In this document: positions 9,388-18,463 of the stretch, in pieces
Layout of the letters: each line of letters starts with the position of its first letter
Position numbering within the stretch: position 1 is the stretch's first letter
Assembly (NCBI GenBank): GCA_947382415.1
Contig: CANCYO010000003.1
Span: 1-64,000 of the forward strand
DNA from: an uncultured Lachnospiraceae bacterium
GTDB lineage: Bacteria > Bacillota > Clostridia > Lachnospirales > Lachnospiraceae
Length of the DNA: 64,000 bases
Reading direction: 5' to 3'
Position numbers and translations under genes: made by a program
Notes under the pieces: model-generated
What the model was told of the DNA's origin: nothing
The model's input: the letters and a program-made list of their open reading frames with translations, nothing else
Database searches by the model: none

Positions 9388-11131
9388 AAATTCTCTCATC
9401 CTCGAAAGCCTGCGCAGGTCCAAGCGTCTGTATCCGGTCCGCCAGAGCGATAGTGGAAGGCCTGTGCGCGATCATGAGCAGGGTCCTGCGCCCGTGCATG
9501 TCCTTCAGCGCCGCATTGACCAGCCTCTCGGACTCATTGTCCAGCGCCGATGTAGCCTCGTCCAACAGAATCACCGGAGCATTCTTCAGGATTGCCCGGG
9601 CAATGGCGATCCGCTGCCTCTGTCCGCCGGAAAGCCGTCCGCCCCGCTCTCCCACCTCCGTATCGTAGCCGTCCTCAAGCTTCTCTATGAAATCATGTGC
9701 ATAGGCCAGCCTGGCCGCCTGTATGATCTCTTCGTCCGTGGCGTCGGTTCTGCCCACCTGTATATTCTCGCGGATGCTCCCCCGAAACAGATACGGCTCC
9801 TGAGGCACATAGGCGATACGCTGCCTGATCCGGGCATTGCTCAGCTCCTGATAGGAATCTCCGCACAGCCGTATATCTCCCGACTTCACAGGGTAGAGCC
9901 CAAGCAGGAGCTTGGACAGTGTAGATTTACCGCAGCCCGAATGTCCGGTAAGCGCCACACTCTCCCCCTTGTCCACGTGCATGGAAAAACCGTCCAGCAG
10001 CGGCTTATCCGGCCGGTAAGAAAACCAGATATCAGACAGTATCACCGCAGGCGTCCCCTCCTGAGTCAGCTCAGTCCCGGACATCCCCTTCTCCGATTCC
10101 TCTTCAGAAACACGGTTCCGGTCATCAACAGGATTTTCCGAACTGTCGTCTCTGTACCAGCTCTCAGGCTCCTCCGCCTCCTCCATAAACTTAAAAATAT
10201 TATCGGCGTTGGCAAGACAGCCCACCAGCTCCGGCAGATATCTCCCCAACTGCAGAAACTGGTTGGAAAAATTGCCATAAAGGCTGTAGATAGCCGTCAG
10301 CGCTCCAAGGGTAGTGTACCCCTGTGCCACAAAAGAAATTCCCACCATAAGAAACGCCAGGGCGCAGAGCAGATCGAAGCCGTTGTTTGCACTCTCAAGA
10401 CATGCTGTATAAATAATTTTGCGGTTATTTTTCTTTGCAAAAATCCTGTTCTGCTCCAGAAATTCCGTGACAGTATTCCTGCCCGCCGCATACATTCTGG
10501 CCTGCTCCATACCCTGAAGGAGATTGGAGAGCTTCTCCGTCATTTTGCCGTTGGTGGCCGCCAGATCCTGTGCCACACGCTTCATGGGTTTGATAAACAC
10601 ACCGTTTATAAGAAGCATCAGCAGATTCACTCCCACCAGACACAGAGTGATCTGCCAGCTCAGGATCAGCATGGGAACCAGATATACCAGCACCTGCAGG
10701 ATGGGAGCGACGGTTCTTCTCAGCCTTGAACCATAAATACTCCCCACCTTCTCCATATCGTACGAGAGCTTGGACATAAAATCGCCGCTGTGGTGTTCCT
10801 CATAGTATGCGTAGGGAAGCCTCACCTCATGCGCGTAGAGGAGCTTACAGAGCTTTCCATAGGCGCGTTTTGCCTCCACATTATATGCGATGGCCGCGGC
10901 CCGATAGATCAGCATGGACAACAGGCCGCCCAGGATATTGCCGATGATGACAATGCGCATTCTGCGCGTATCTCCCGTCTGCGCGGCGTCCACCACATTT
11001 TTCATCAAAAGGGAGGACATAACCGTAAACATGGCCCAGCCGGTGCTCATGAAAAAGATGCCGGACAGATAGATCACGCAGCGGCTGCCCATGATTTTCA
11101 TCACACGGAAAAACAATTTCGTCAGTTTCAT
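9374..11131 (-). CDS. ABC exporter half-transporter, second of a pair
   Basis: A type IV ABC exporter with an N-terminal six-helix membrane domain (~residues 1-310) and a C-terminal ATPase. The ATPase shows Walker A 'GHSGCGKST', Q-loop region 'YVPQEPYLFRGSI', signature 'LSGGQRQR', Walker B 'VILLDEATSALD' with the catalytic Glu, and H-loop 'LMIAHRPST'. A low-complexity acidic insert (~325-355) precedes the ATPase. It overlaps the upstream half-transporter by 4 nt (ATGA), so a heterodimer is likely. The substrate is unknown; peptide or lipid export are the usual options. The downstream VTC start lies inside its last codons. Confidence 0.93.
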   Translation of the reverse strand: MKLTKLFFRVMKIMGSRCVIYLSGIFFMSTGWAMFTVMSSLLMKNVVDAAQTGDTRRMRIVIIGNILGGLLSMLIYRAAAIAYNVEAKRAYGKLCKLLYAHEVRLPYAYYEEHHSGDFMSKLSYDMEKVGSIYGSRLRRTVAPILQVLVYLVPMLILSWQITLCLVGVNLLMLLINGVFIKPMKRVAQDLAATNGKMTEKLSNLLQGMEQARMYAAGRNTVTEFLEQNRIFAKKNNRKIIYTACLESANNGFDLLCALAFLMVGISFVAQGYTTLGALTAIYSLYGNFSNQFLQLGRYLPELVGCLANADNIFKFMEEAEEPESWYRDDSSENPVDDRNRVSEEESEKGMSGTELTQEGTPAVILSDIWFSYRPDKPLLDGFSMHVDKGESVALTGHSGCGKSTLSKLLLGLYPVKSGDIRLCGDSYQELSNARIRQRIAYVPQEPYLFRGSIRENIQVGRTDATDEEIIQAARLAYAHDFIEKLEDGYDTEVGERGGRLSGGQRQRIAIARAILKNAPVILLDEATSALDNESERLVNAALKDMHGRRTLLMIAHRPSTIALADRIQTLGPAQAFEDERIYGTD

Positions 11132-12837
11132 CCGGCTTCCTCCTCCCCGTACATGGCTTTATAGATACCGTTTTGAGCCATCAGCTCCTCATGGCTTCCG
11201 CTCTCAGCCACAGCGCCGTCTTTGAGCACCAGAATCTGGTCCGCGTGACGCACCGTGGAGAGCCTGTGAGCGATGATCACACAGGTCCTGCCCTCCGAAA
11301 GTCTCTCCATTGCCGCCTGAATCAGGCCTTCCGTCTCCACATCCACTGCGGAGGTGGGCTCGTCCATCAGAAGAATCGGAGCATTTTTCAGAAAAGCTCT
11401 GGCGATGGAGATACGCTGCCGTTCGCCGCCCGAGAGCAGTACGCCCCGCTCTCCCACCTCCGTGTCATACCGTTCGGGCAGACTCATGATAAAATCATGA
11501 ATACCCGCATTGCGGCATGCCTCCATAATCGCTCTGTCGTCCGCAGACTGGTCAGCATAGGCCACGTTGGCGCGGATTGTATCCGGAAACAGGAATACAT
11601 TCTGGGAAACCAGCGCAATCCGTTCTCTGGCAGCCTCTATATTCCAGTCCCGAAACTGTTTTCCATATAAGTAATAGTCTCCCCCGCAGGGTTTGTAAAA
11701 TCCGCACAACAGACGGAATATCGTACTCTTTCCGCCCCCTGAATCCCCGACGAAAGCCACAGTGCTGCCGTTTGGAATCCGAAAGGAAAGCTCCCTCAGC
11801 ACAGGCACACCCTCCGTATAATGGAAGGACACTTTATCAAAAACCAGATCGTCAGCGCCGGGCAGTCCGCAGGTCTGCGTACCGCTCTCCTCATCCTGCT
11901 GCCCCAGAATATCCTCCACGCGGCGAATGCAGACCCAATGCTCCCTGGCATCCACAATATCATAGGGCAGACCCACGAAAGCGTCCACAAATCTCCCCAA
12001 AATCAATATAAAGGTCATCAGACCGCCTATGCTGACGTCCCCCCGGGCCACCAGCACATATGCATAAACCGCACAGATGATATTGGGCATCCAGCTTAAG
12101 ATTCTGCGGGTCAAAATAGCGTTGTTGGAGGTGCGGGTGCGCTTTTCCTCATTTGCCACCAGATCGTCCGCCGCCTGCGCCAGCTTTCGCCCGAAATGCT
12201 CCTCCGCCCCGAAAGCCCGCAGCACCAGAATGCCGCTCATACAGTCTTGGGCGATCTCCGTGATGGTGTCCGACTTCTGTCTGTGTACCTTTTTCAGGCT
12301 CATGAGTTTTTTCACCACGCGATTCGTAAACCACAGCACAACCGGATAGCAGATCAGCATAAGTAACAACAGCGATTTACTGATGGACGCCACATAAAAG
12401 GCATAGGTTACCGCAGCCACCGCGTCCGTACAGATAAAGGGCAGTGACTCGCCAAGAAGCGCATCCGCCTCTGCGATATCGGCATTCATCTTGTTGATGA
12501 CAGTGGCCGATCCGTTTTCATCAAAATAGCGGTATTCCAATCCGTAAAGCTTTCGGGCAACCAATGCCTTATAGCGGGTCTGCACCCGGATGCTGAACTG
12601 GGAGGCAATAAAACTTTTTAAGAAAGCAGCCACAAAACCGATACCTGTGAGAATCAGCAGAGACGCCAAAAAGGAAGTGAATACCACTTCCTCCCCGGCC
12701 AGCAGACCATCCACCGCAGTCCCGATGAGACTGTTGCCCTCCACCACGGCCCTGGCCAACACCCAGGACAACACAAGCTCTAGCAAAAACAGCGGACAAT
12801 ATCTAAGAACGCATTTTAGAAATACATTTTTTCTCAT
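11128..12837 (-). CDS. ABC exporter half-transporter, first of a pair
   Basis: The N-terminal membrane domain is followed by an ATPase with Walker A 'GDSGGGKST', signature 'LSGGERQRISIARA', Walker B 'ILLMDEPTSAVD' and H-loop 'VIIAHRLST'. Many heterodimeric exporters have one degenerate site in which the catalytic Glu is replaced; here both partners keep it, so two competent ATP sites are predicted. The ATG at 12837 follows GGAAGAGAAG. It is the first gene of the apparent transcription unit that continues through the VTC, DUF4956 and CotH genes. Confidence 0.93.
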   Translation of the reverse strand: MRKNVFLKCVLRYCPLFLLELVLSWVLARAVVEGNSLIGTAVDGLLAGEEVVFTSFLASLLILTGIGFVAAFLKSFIASQFSIRVQTRYKALVARKLYGLEYRYFDENGSATVINKMNADIAEADALLGESLPFICTDAVAAVTYAFYVASISKSLLLLMLICYPVVLWFTNRVVKKLMSLKKVHRQKSDTITEIAQDCMSGILVLRAFGAEEHFGRKLAQAADDLVANEEKRTRTSNNAILTRRILSWMPNIICAVYAYVLVARGDVSIGGLMTFILILGRFVDAFVGLPYDIVDAREHWVCIRRVEDILGQQDEESGTQTCGLPGADDLVFDKVSFHYTEGVPVLRELSFRIPNGSTVAFVGDSGGGKSTIFRLLCGFYKPCGGDYYLYGKQFRDWNIEAARERIALVSQNVFLFPDTIRANVAYADQSADDRAIMEACRNAGIHDFIMSLPERYDTEVGERGVLLSGGERQRISIARAFLKNAPILLMDEPTSAVDVETEGLIQAAMERLSEGRTCVIIAHRLSTVRHADQILVLKDGAVAESGSHEELMAQNGIYKAMYGEEEAG

Positions 12838-12966
12838 CAGATCTTCTCTTCCTTTGTTTTTCCCGACTTATCCGTCTATCCGGAATCCATATCCCGTCAC
12901 CGCAAACACAGTATATCTGTTTTACTCTACCCATTCTATCATAATATAAAAACAATTGCGAGAAAT

Positions 12967-13914
12967 TTATCCTGCCTGCGCTTCGATCAGTTCATCCAAT
13001 GTGCCGAAACTGTAACCCATGTCCTCCCATTTGGTCAACAGCTCATCCAATATCTCTCCGTTTGTTTTGGAGGTGTTATGTAACAGCACGATCGCTCCGG
13101 GATGAATGCGTTTGGTAAGCTTCTCAAAGGCTTCCTCATGGCTGGGCTGGCTGTCTACATTCCAGTCCACATAGGCCAGACTCCAGAAAAAGGTGGAATA
13201 GCCCAGCTCCTTTGCCATCTGCAGATTGGCGACGCTGTATTTTCCCTGGGGCGGACGATAGTACATGGCCATCTCCTGTCCCGTTATCTCCTGATAGAGA
13301 CTGCGCACGTCATCCATTTCCTTCTGAAAAGACGCGGCATCAGAGATCTTGGACATATCGGGATGGTGATAGGTGTGATTGCCCAGGGTATGCCCCTCGT
13401 CCACCATGCGTTTGACCAGTTCCGGAGCAGACTCCAGATAATGCCCTACCACAAAAAAGGTGGCCGAAACATTATGCTTTTTCAGCGCATCCAGAATCGC
13501 TTCCGTATTGCCGTTCTCATAACCGCAGTCAAAGGTCAGATATATTTTTTTCTCTTTTGTATCCTGCACATAATAGGCATTGTATTTCTGAAGCTCCTGC
13601 GCAGAGCTGTTTCCCGTGGGACACTTCCCGGACTCTCCAAAGCCCAGTCCCCAGTTCTCCGTAAAGAGCAGTCCCCATGTCTGGGACTGCTGAAGTGATA
13701 TCGTCTCCTCCCGCGCCCGCACAGAAGCTGCCGTCTGCCGGTAACCTGCTTCTCTGTCGCTTTCTCCGGCTTTATTTTCCTCCACGGCTCCTGCCATCGA
13801 CCTGCCCAGCAGAAAGGCTGCCGCCAGAAAACATACAGTGGGGACTACATTTTGGGAGAACAGTTTATTCCCCCAGACATATTTCTTTAATTTCTCTTCC
13901 ATATGCATTCTCAT
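12967..13914 (-). CDS. PdaA-like polysaccharide deacetylase, membrane anchored
   Basis: A NodB-fold carbohydrate esterase most like Bacillus PdaA, which removes N-acetyl groups from muramic acid during spore cortex delta-lactam formation. Motifs: 'YLTFDCGYENGNT' (catalytic Asp129), the zinc pair in 'GNHTYHHPD' (His180, His184), 'YYRPPQGKYS', and 'IVLLHNTSKTN' with the late His. An N-terminal hydrophobic stretch (~residues 23-37) anchors or exports it. Starts at 13914, 13908 and 13902 are all possible and none has a good ribosome site; the longer in-frame extension to 14262 overlaps the upstream gene and is not plausible. It may act on the cortex or on vegetative peptidoglycan. Confidence 0.88.
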   Translation of the reverse strand: MRMHMEEKLKKYVWGNKLFSQNVVPTVCFLAAAFLLGRSMAGAVEENKAGESDREAGYRQTAASVRAREETISLQQSQTWGLLFTENWGLGFGESGKCPTGNSSAQELQKYNAYYVQDTKEKKIYLTFDCGYENGNTEAILDALKKHNVSATFFVVGHYLESAPELVKRMVDEGHTLGNHTYHHPDMSKISDAASFQKEMDDVRSLYQEITGQEMAMYYRPPQGKYSVANLQMAKELGYSTFFWSLAYVDWNVDSQPSHEEAFEKLTKRIHPGAIVLLHNTSKTNGEILDELLTKWEDMGYSFGTLDELIEAQAG

Positions 13915-13937
13915 AATACGTTTTGGTACAATATATG

Positions 13938-13965
13938 AAAAAACCTGCGGGTTCATGCTCGCAGG
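13938..13965 (-). terminator. Terminator of the 13997-15568 lipoprotein gene
   Basis: CCTGCG pairs with CGCAGG around a 10-nt loop and is followed by TTTTTT on the minus strand, about 30 nt past the lipoprotein stop codon. Confidence 0.75.
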
Positions 13966-13996
13966 CCTTCCGGGTAAAAATTCACAGCAGTCTGAA

Positions 13997-15568
13997 TCAC
14001 TCGGATAAAACCGGATAGGCAGCCTCCCGATACTGTTCCCCGTCATGATCCAGGTCTTCGTAAGCATACTGATACTCCGTGTCCGCCGTAGCCGAAACTG
14101 TCTCCTCAAACTTCTGCCAGGAATCCAGAGCGTCCAGCCCGGACATATATAACAGGGTTGACAAATCTCCTTTCCAAAACCATACCTCCCTGTTATAATC
14201 CCGATACCCATAATTCTCCAAAGGCGGATAACCTTTCTCTGGTTCGGTGACGCCGCCCGCAAATTCCGTTATCACAAGCTCCGTACCCTCTAAGTCCCAT
14301 TTTTCATAATGGTATACGTCCATATGGCCTTCCGTACGTACCAGACCGCCTCCGGGCCCTATGTAAAATGTGGAATGTCCGCTGTACCCCGCTCCGCAGC
14401 TCACTGCCCGATCATTGACGCAGGTATACACCCGACACTCCGCCCCGGCCTCGTTTGGCGCTATATTTACTATCAGTTCCGGCACTCCGTTACCGTCCAT
14501 ATCATGCAGGGTAAATTCAGGCATTTTGAAACCGGAGCCTTCTCCAAAAGTTTCATGCCGTATACCCAACAGGATTTTCATATACGCTCCAAAATACGCT
14601 CCTCCAACCTTCATTACCGACCGAAAAGTATCATCGGACAAGGCCTGCATATTTTCCGTAGATTGGGCAAGCCCATAGGACATATCCACTCCGAATTTTG
14701 CAAGCCCCTCCCTGCCATAATCTGATGCGGACAATTGCACACCGGCGAGGATCACGTCATAATCACAGACCATTTCATAGCGCCACAAATCTGTTTCTTC
14801 GCCGTTTTCGTAGTATTTCCCGTCCTTGGACGCATAAATATCACACTTTAACTCATAACCGCTGAAATCTCTATAACAGTAATAATTTGTATATACATCT
14901 CCCTCCGGGGTATCCTCATAAATCTGGATCACCGCCATTTTTTCATAAGAATCTTCATACACTGTCAGAAAACAATTATCCGTATCCCAATATTTATTTT
15001 GATAGCCAGGATAGCTGCTCACATGGTCCGCCGATACAAGAAGCTTCAGTTTACCCTTCTCATACGTCCAGACCTCCATGCAATAATTTCCCGCCCGGGG
15101 AATTTCCATGCCCTGACTGTTGAGGCCCATATCCTGCCCCTTGGAATACACCACCAGCAGATCCTTATCCTTCACGCCGCTTCCGGTAAAATCGATCAAG
15201 TCCACAAAACACAGCCCGCTCATGTAACAACAGCCTCTCTCCCGGCCGTCATTATCTACAGGACACTCTACAAGCCTGCCGCTGCCATACAGCCTGCTCA
15301 GCTCCTGACATTTAGTAAAATAGGCATCGCAGGCATTCTCATAATAAACTTCCTCCCCGCCCGAACGGTCTCCGCCAGCCGGTACCGCGGGAGTCTCTTC
15401 CGAAACATCCGCCTCTGTACCCTGAATGCCTGGGGGCTGTGCTTGTGAAGATTCCTCCGCCGTCTCCACGGCCTTGCCGCATGCCGATAACAGGAGCAAT
15501 GCCAAGATCAGTTCCAGCATAAAGCTGATCGTATGGCGGCCTGATTTTTTATTGATGTCTCTGCGCAT
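13997..15568 (-). CDS. Lipoprotein of unknown function
   Basis: The N-terminus is a lipoprotein signal with lipobox 'LLSAC' (Cys30), followed by a Ser/Glu/Pro-rich spacer, so the protein should be lipid-anchored outside the membrane. The mature part is rich in Tyr, Asp and Gly and contains Asp-rich turns 'DMDGNGVPELIV' and 'DLDHDGE' that resemble calcium-binding loops of FG-GAP or dockerin type. I recognise no enzyme motif. Length is 523 residues. It lies between the PdaA-like deacetylase and the HEPN gene, but the terminator at 13938-13965 separates it from the former. Confidence 0.8.
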   Translation of the reverse strand: MRRDINKKSGRHTISFMLELILALLLLSACGKAVETAEESSQAQPPGIQGTEADVSEETPAVPAGGDRSGGEEVYYENACDAYFTKCQELSRLYGSGRLVECPVDNDGRERGCCYMSGLCFVDLIDFTGSGVKDKDLLVVYSKGQDMGLNSQGMEIPRAGNYCMEVWTYEKGKLKLLVSADHVSSYPGYQNKYWDTDNCFLTVYEDSYEKMAVIQIYEDTPEGDVYTNYYCYRDFSGYELKCDIYASKDGKYYENGEETDLWRYEMVCDYDVILAGVQLSASDYGREGLAKFGVDMSYGLAQSTENMQALSDDTFRSVMKVGGAYFGAYMKILLGIRHETFGEGSGFKMPEFTLHDMDGNGVPELIVNIAPNEAGAECRVYTCVNDRAVSCGAGYSGHSTFYIGPGGGLVRTEGHMDVYHYEKWDLEGTELVITEFAGGVTEPEKGYPPLENYGYRDYNREVWFWKGDLSTLLYMSGLDALDSWQKFEETVSATADTEYQYAYEDLDHDGEQYREAAYPVLSE

Positions 15569-15600
15569 AACGGACTTCTCCCTGGCTAACCGAAATGTGA

Positions 15601-16011
15601 TTACTTCTTCTCTGGCATAATTGTATTATTCACATACTGCATAACACCGTTCAGGAAAGTATGTGCATTTTGTATCTGCTCTTCTACTTCCTCTTTCGAT
15701 ATCATGTAATAATCATCATAATCCGATTCACTCCTGACCTCAAATGCTTCCGTTAATATCCGGGAATATTCTTTTCCAAATGTTCCCGTTTTAACATAGT
15801 TCCGCTGAAAATATGCCATCACACCGGCATGTTTTGAAAAATCCACTCCTTCCAAAGCCAACAAGCTCCTGATGCAATGAAAAATACAATAGTATGACCG
15901 ATTCGCTGCACTACAGTAATCCCCTGACTGTACTAACAATCTTGCAGACTCCTGACACTTCCTGGCTTTTTCCAAACGGTAAAGACATAAATCCTTACGT
16001 TTTTCATCCAT
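15601..16011 (-). CDS. HEPN-domain protein (toxin-like partner of an MNT)
   Basis: A 136-residue all-helical protein of the HEPN family that pairs with minimal nucleotidyltransferases. The 'NRSYYCIFHCIRSLL' segment (residues ~38-52) holds the Arg-x6-His arrangement expected of HEPN RNases. 'FSKHAGVMAYF' and 'RSESDYDDYY' are also typical. It overlaps the MNT gene by 8 nt. Family knowledge: such pairs act as toxin-antitoxin modules, the MNT modifying or neutralising the HEPN; many PF05168-type members are not proven toxins. Confident on family, moderate on toxicity. Confidence 0.85.
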   Translation of the reverse strand: MDEKRKDLCLYRLEKARKCQESARLLVQSGDYCSAANRSYYCIFHCIRSLLALEGVDFSKHAGVMAYFQRNYVKTGTFGKEYSRILTEAFEVRSESDYDDYYMISKEEVEEQIQNAHTFLNGVMQYVNNTIMPEKK

Positions 16012-16345
16012 AAACGGCTATTCCTTCCCTCGTAATATTTTGATAAAACGGAAGAAAATCAAGGTTATCTTCAAAATGCTTTCTGTCTCTCAACAAAACA
16101 GAGAGAAACACTTCCTGTTCAAGCGATATATCACTCACCATTTCCGCAGTCATATGCCGCAGCCTTTTTATTTCTTCAGCATCACAGTTCAGGACAATCA
16201 TAATGTCTATATCAGACTCTTCTGTGTTGTCCCCTCGGGCATATGAGCCATATAAAATAATTCTGTTCAGCTTGTCTCCATAAAGCTGTTGCGAAGCCTT
16301 TTTCAATTCTCTAAGCACTGTTTGCAATTCGGCCTCTGTACACAT
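16004..16345 (-). CDS. Minimal nucleotidyltransferase (MNT), antitoxin-like
   Basis: The small pol-beta-like nucleotidyltransferase fold is shown by 'ILYGSYARGDNTEESDIDI', which includes the GSxARG helix and the SDxD metal site, followed by the strand 'MIVL'. The ATG at 16345 follows GGGGAGG at 8-nt spacing and gives 113 residues; a TTG at 16384 is in frame but has no ribosome site. It is translated into the HEPN gene with an 8-nt overlap. The likely role is to adenylylate or otherwise hold the HEPN partner in check. Confidence 0.88.
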   Translation of the reverse strand: MCTEAELQTVLRELKKASQQLYGDKLNRIILYGSYARGDNTEESDIDIMIVLNCDAEEIKRLRHMTAEMVSDISLEQEVFLSVLLRDRKHFEDNLDFLPFYQNITREGIAVYG

Positions 16346-16395
16346 GCCTCTAACCTCCCCTCTAAAATATGGATCACATTTCAATCATGATATCA

Positions 16396-16410
16396 ATGTC
16401 CATTGGACAT
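16396..16410. promoter_or_regulatory. Palindrome upstream of the MNT/HEPN pair
   Basis: ATGTCCA-T-TGGACAT is a perfect 15-bp palindrome, located between a TATAAT (minus strand, 16429-16434) and the MNT start codon. The position suits an autoregulatory operator. No good -35 was found for that TATAAT, so the promoter itself is uncertain. Confidence 0.5.
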
Positions 16411-16493
16411 CTTCTGCCTTTTACGGATATTATACCACGTTTCACATCGTCTGCATTAACAAATTAACACATTTATATACATAATTACGCTGC

Positions 16494-16543
16494 AATAAAA
16501 GAACCGTCTGACCTGCATATTTCCTCGCCGCGTCAGACGGTTC
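16494..16543 (-). terminator. Terminator of the subtilase gene
   Basis: A 12-bp perfect stem, GAACCGTCTGAC with GTCAGACGGTTC, is followed on the minus strand by TTTTATT. It lies about 40 nt after the stop codon at 16582. Confidence 0.85.
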
Positions 16544-16581
16544 CCGTATTTACATGGAGTCAGTCAGACTGATCCCCTTTC

Positions 16582-18297
16582 TCACACCCCGATCATGGCA
16601 TCAAATACCCCTGCGATATTTAAACGTCCGTAGCCAAATTCTCTGTTCGGATAGTTCAGGGAAGCGTCTCTGGACGCGCCTCTGATAAAATAATTCTTGA
16701 CCTCCCTGCTCTCCGCATTGTAATTATTTCTCTCCACCACGGCCCACTGCATGAACTGGGCCACCGCTCCCGCCGCGATACACGCGGCCAGACTGGTGCC
16801 GGTGGACTTGCCGTAAATGGTGGAGACATTGACGCCCGGCGCCGCGAAATCAGGACAGGTGATTCCGTTCCGGCTGAAACCTCTGCCCGATTCCGTGTAA
16901 AAGCTGTTATTCTCCGCATTGTAAGCGGTGACACTGATGATATCGGACGCCATGGCAGGCTCTGTCAAAGTGGTATAGGGATTGGGCTCCAGAAAATAGA
17001 TCTCTGCATTCATAAAGTCGGTTATGGGCAGCCACATATTAAATTCTCCATTGTGTACGTCGCCCACGGCGTTGACCCGAAAAGTCCAGATACCCGGAGT
17101 GGGATCCTCCACCCGGAAACGGATGAGCTGTTCCCCGGAGGTCTGTTCCACCAACGTGCCGTCAATCGTGACCTTGCTCTTCTCATAGACAAATCCATAG
17201 GTGATGCTCTGGCGTATTCCAAGCCGCATGGGAGCTATGCTCTCCCCGCCGGGCGTTCTGATACCTACACTGAAAATATCCGGTGTGTTTCCCCACAACT
17301 CCATATAAAATCCCTTTGCCTCCGCGTCCACCCGGATCTCCACATCCACACTGCTGGCTGACGCATCGTCGCGGGCAGGGAGCAGGCCCCTGAAATGGTG
17401 GGATGCATTGCCCTCGTTACCGCCGCACACCACGATGGCCCTGCTGCGCTTCAGGCCCACGATATTCAGATAACGGGAGAGAAAAGAACTCCCACGATGA
17501 TCACCCATATTGGTTCCCACTCCCAGACAGATCACCACCGGCCGCTGGAACACCCGCGCAAAAGAATCCGCATATTTCACCGCCAGCATCAGATCATTCT
17601 CCTGATAAGCCGGAACCCCTTCTGGCACCAGATAAAAATCTCTCAGATAGGGCTTGCACTCTTTGAGCTTGACAACCACGATATCCGCGTCGGGCGCAGC
17701 TCCCTGATAAATATAGCCGCCCCCCAGTCTGCTGCCGGCAGCCACTCCCGCCATGGAACTGCCGTGCCCAATCTCGTCTTTAGATGGAACAATGGAATAT
17801 GGGTCCTCCGCCTGCAGAGCCCGGTTGATATCCTCTCTTTTGTACTCGGTGCCAAACAGGAATCCCTCCGGCGGCGTACCGTCCTGTATGGTCTGATCCC
17901 AGATCGCCAGAATGCGGGTGTCGCCGTTGCCGTCCCGAAACACCTCGTTGGTGTAGTCTATACCCGTGTCAATAAAGCATAAGACCACGCCCCTGCCTGT
18001 GAGATTTAAGGGCGCGCTCTGCACCTGGGTAATACCGCTGGCAATCAGATTATTGGGATTAAAGCCCGGGGCGATCCCCGTATCTTCCATCAGCCCGTAC
18101 AATTTAGGAATATTTCGATAGTCGTAGAGATTGTCTAAGAGATTGGGTATCCCCACGCTGTTGATATAGAGCAGATTAAATCCGTCACCTACCTCCGTGT
18201 AGCACAGATCATAGTCTGCCATATCCAACCGACTCAATGGATAATCTGCGATAATGTCGTAATAATTGTTGGAAAGAATCTTATCCTTGCAGTCCAT
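16582..18297 (-). CDS. CspA-like S8 family serine peptidase (subtilase)
   Basis: A subtilisin-fold protease of the clostridial Csp type, relatives of which process the spore germination enzyme SleC or serve as germinant sensors. All catalytic residues are present: Asp110 in 'FIDTGIDY', His178 in 'DEIGHGSSMAG', the oxyanion Asn in 'CGGNEGN' and Ser502 in 'STGTSLAAC'. A jelly-roll insert (~310-430) between the oxyanion Asn and Ser is characteristic of the subfamily. There is no signal peptide. It stands alone between its own terminator and a divergent promoter. Family assignment is firm; a germination role is inferred, since many such homologues occur per genome. Confidence 0.92.
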   Translation of the reverse strand: MDCKDKILSNNYYDIIADYPLSRLDMADYDLCYTEVGDGFNLLYINSVGIPNLLDNLYDYRNIPKLYGLMEDTGIAPGFNPNNLIASGITQVQSAPLNLTGRGVVLCFIDTGIDYTNEVFRDGNGDTRILAIWDQTIQDGTPPEGFLFGTEYKREDINRALQAEDPYSIVPSKDEIGHGSSMAGVAAGSRLGGGYIYQGAAPDADIVVVKLKECKPYLRDFYLVPEGVPAYQENDLMLAVKYADSFARVFQRPVVICLGVGTNMGDHRGSSFLSRYLNIVGLKRSRAIVVCGGNEGNASHHFRGLLPARDDASASSVDVEIRVDAEAKGFYMELWGNTPDIFSVGIRTPGGESIAPMRLGIRQSITYGFVYEKSKVTIDGTLVEQTSGEQLIRFRVEDPTPGIWTFRVNAVGDVHNGEFNMWLPITDFMNAEIYFLEPNPYTTLTEPAMASDIISVTAYNAENNSFYTESGRGFSRNGITCPDFAAPGVNVSTIYGKSTGTSLAACIAAGAVAQFMQWAVVERNNYNAESREVKNYFIRGASRDASLNYPNREFGYGRLNIAGVFDAMIGV

Positions 18298-18372
18298 AAC
18301 GCCACCAAAGCCGCATTTTGATTAATATATGTGACTGCCTGTGACACGGTGAAGATTTCAGGTATTATTCAT

Positions 18373-18401
18373 TACAAAATTATTTTCTATATAATTTTGT
18401 A
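18373..18401. promoter_or_regulatory. Inverted repeat between the divergent subtilase and XRE genes
   Basis: TACAAAATTAT and ATAATTTTGTA form a perfect 11-bp inverted repeat with a 7-nt spacer. It ends 9 nt before the -35 of the XRE gene promoter. It may be an operator for the XRE regulator or a site affecting both directions. Confidence 0.5.
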
Positions 18402-18410
18402 GATTTTTTA

Positions 18411-18439
18411 TTGTATTGTATAGAAATGTGAGTTATAAT
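18411..18439 (+). promoter_or_regulatory. Promoter of the XRE/Uma2 genes
   Basis: TTGTAT and TATAAT are separated by 17 nt, 24 nt before the XRE start codon and just before its AGGAGG ribosome site. Confidence 0.75.
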
Positions 18440-18463
18440 AAATTGCAGACAGGAGGATGTACA

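Noticed and set aside
9464..10729. 421-codon plus-strand open frame
   Set aside because: It lies wholly opposite a complete ABC transporter gene, has no ribosome site, and its translation is Arg/His/Pro/Gln-rich without motifs: a shadow frame.
13915..14262. N-terminal extension of the PdaA-like gene
   Set aside because: It runs through the terminator and into the lipoprotein gene, and the real protein start with its membrane segment is at or after 13914.
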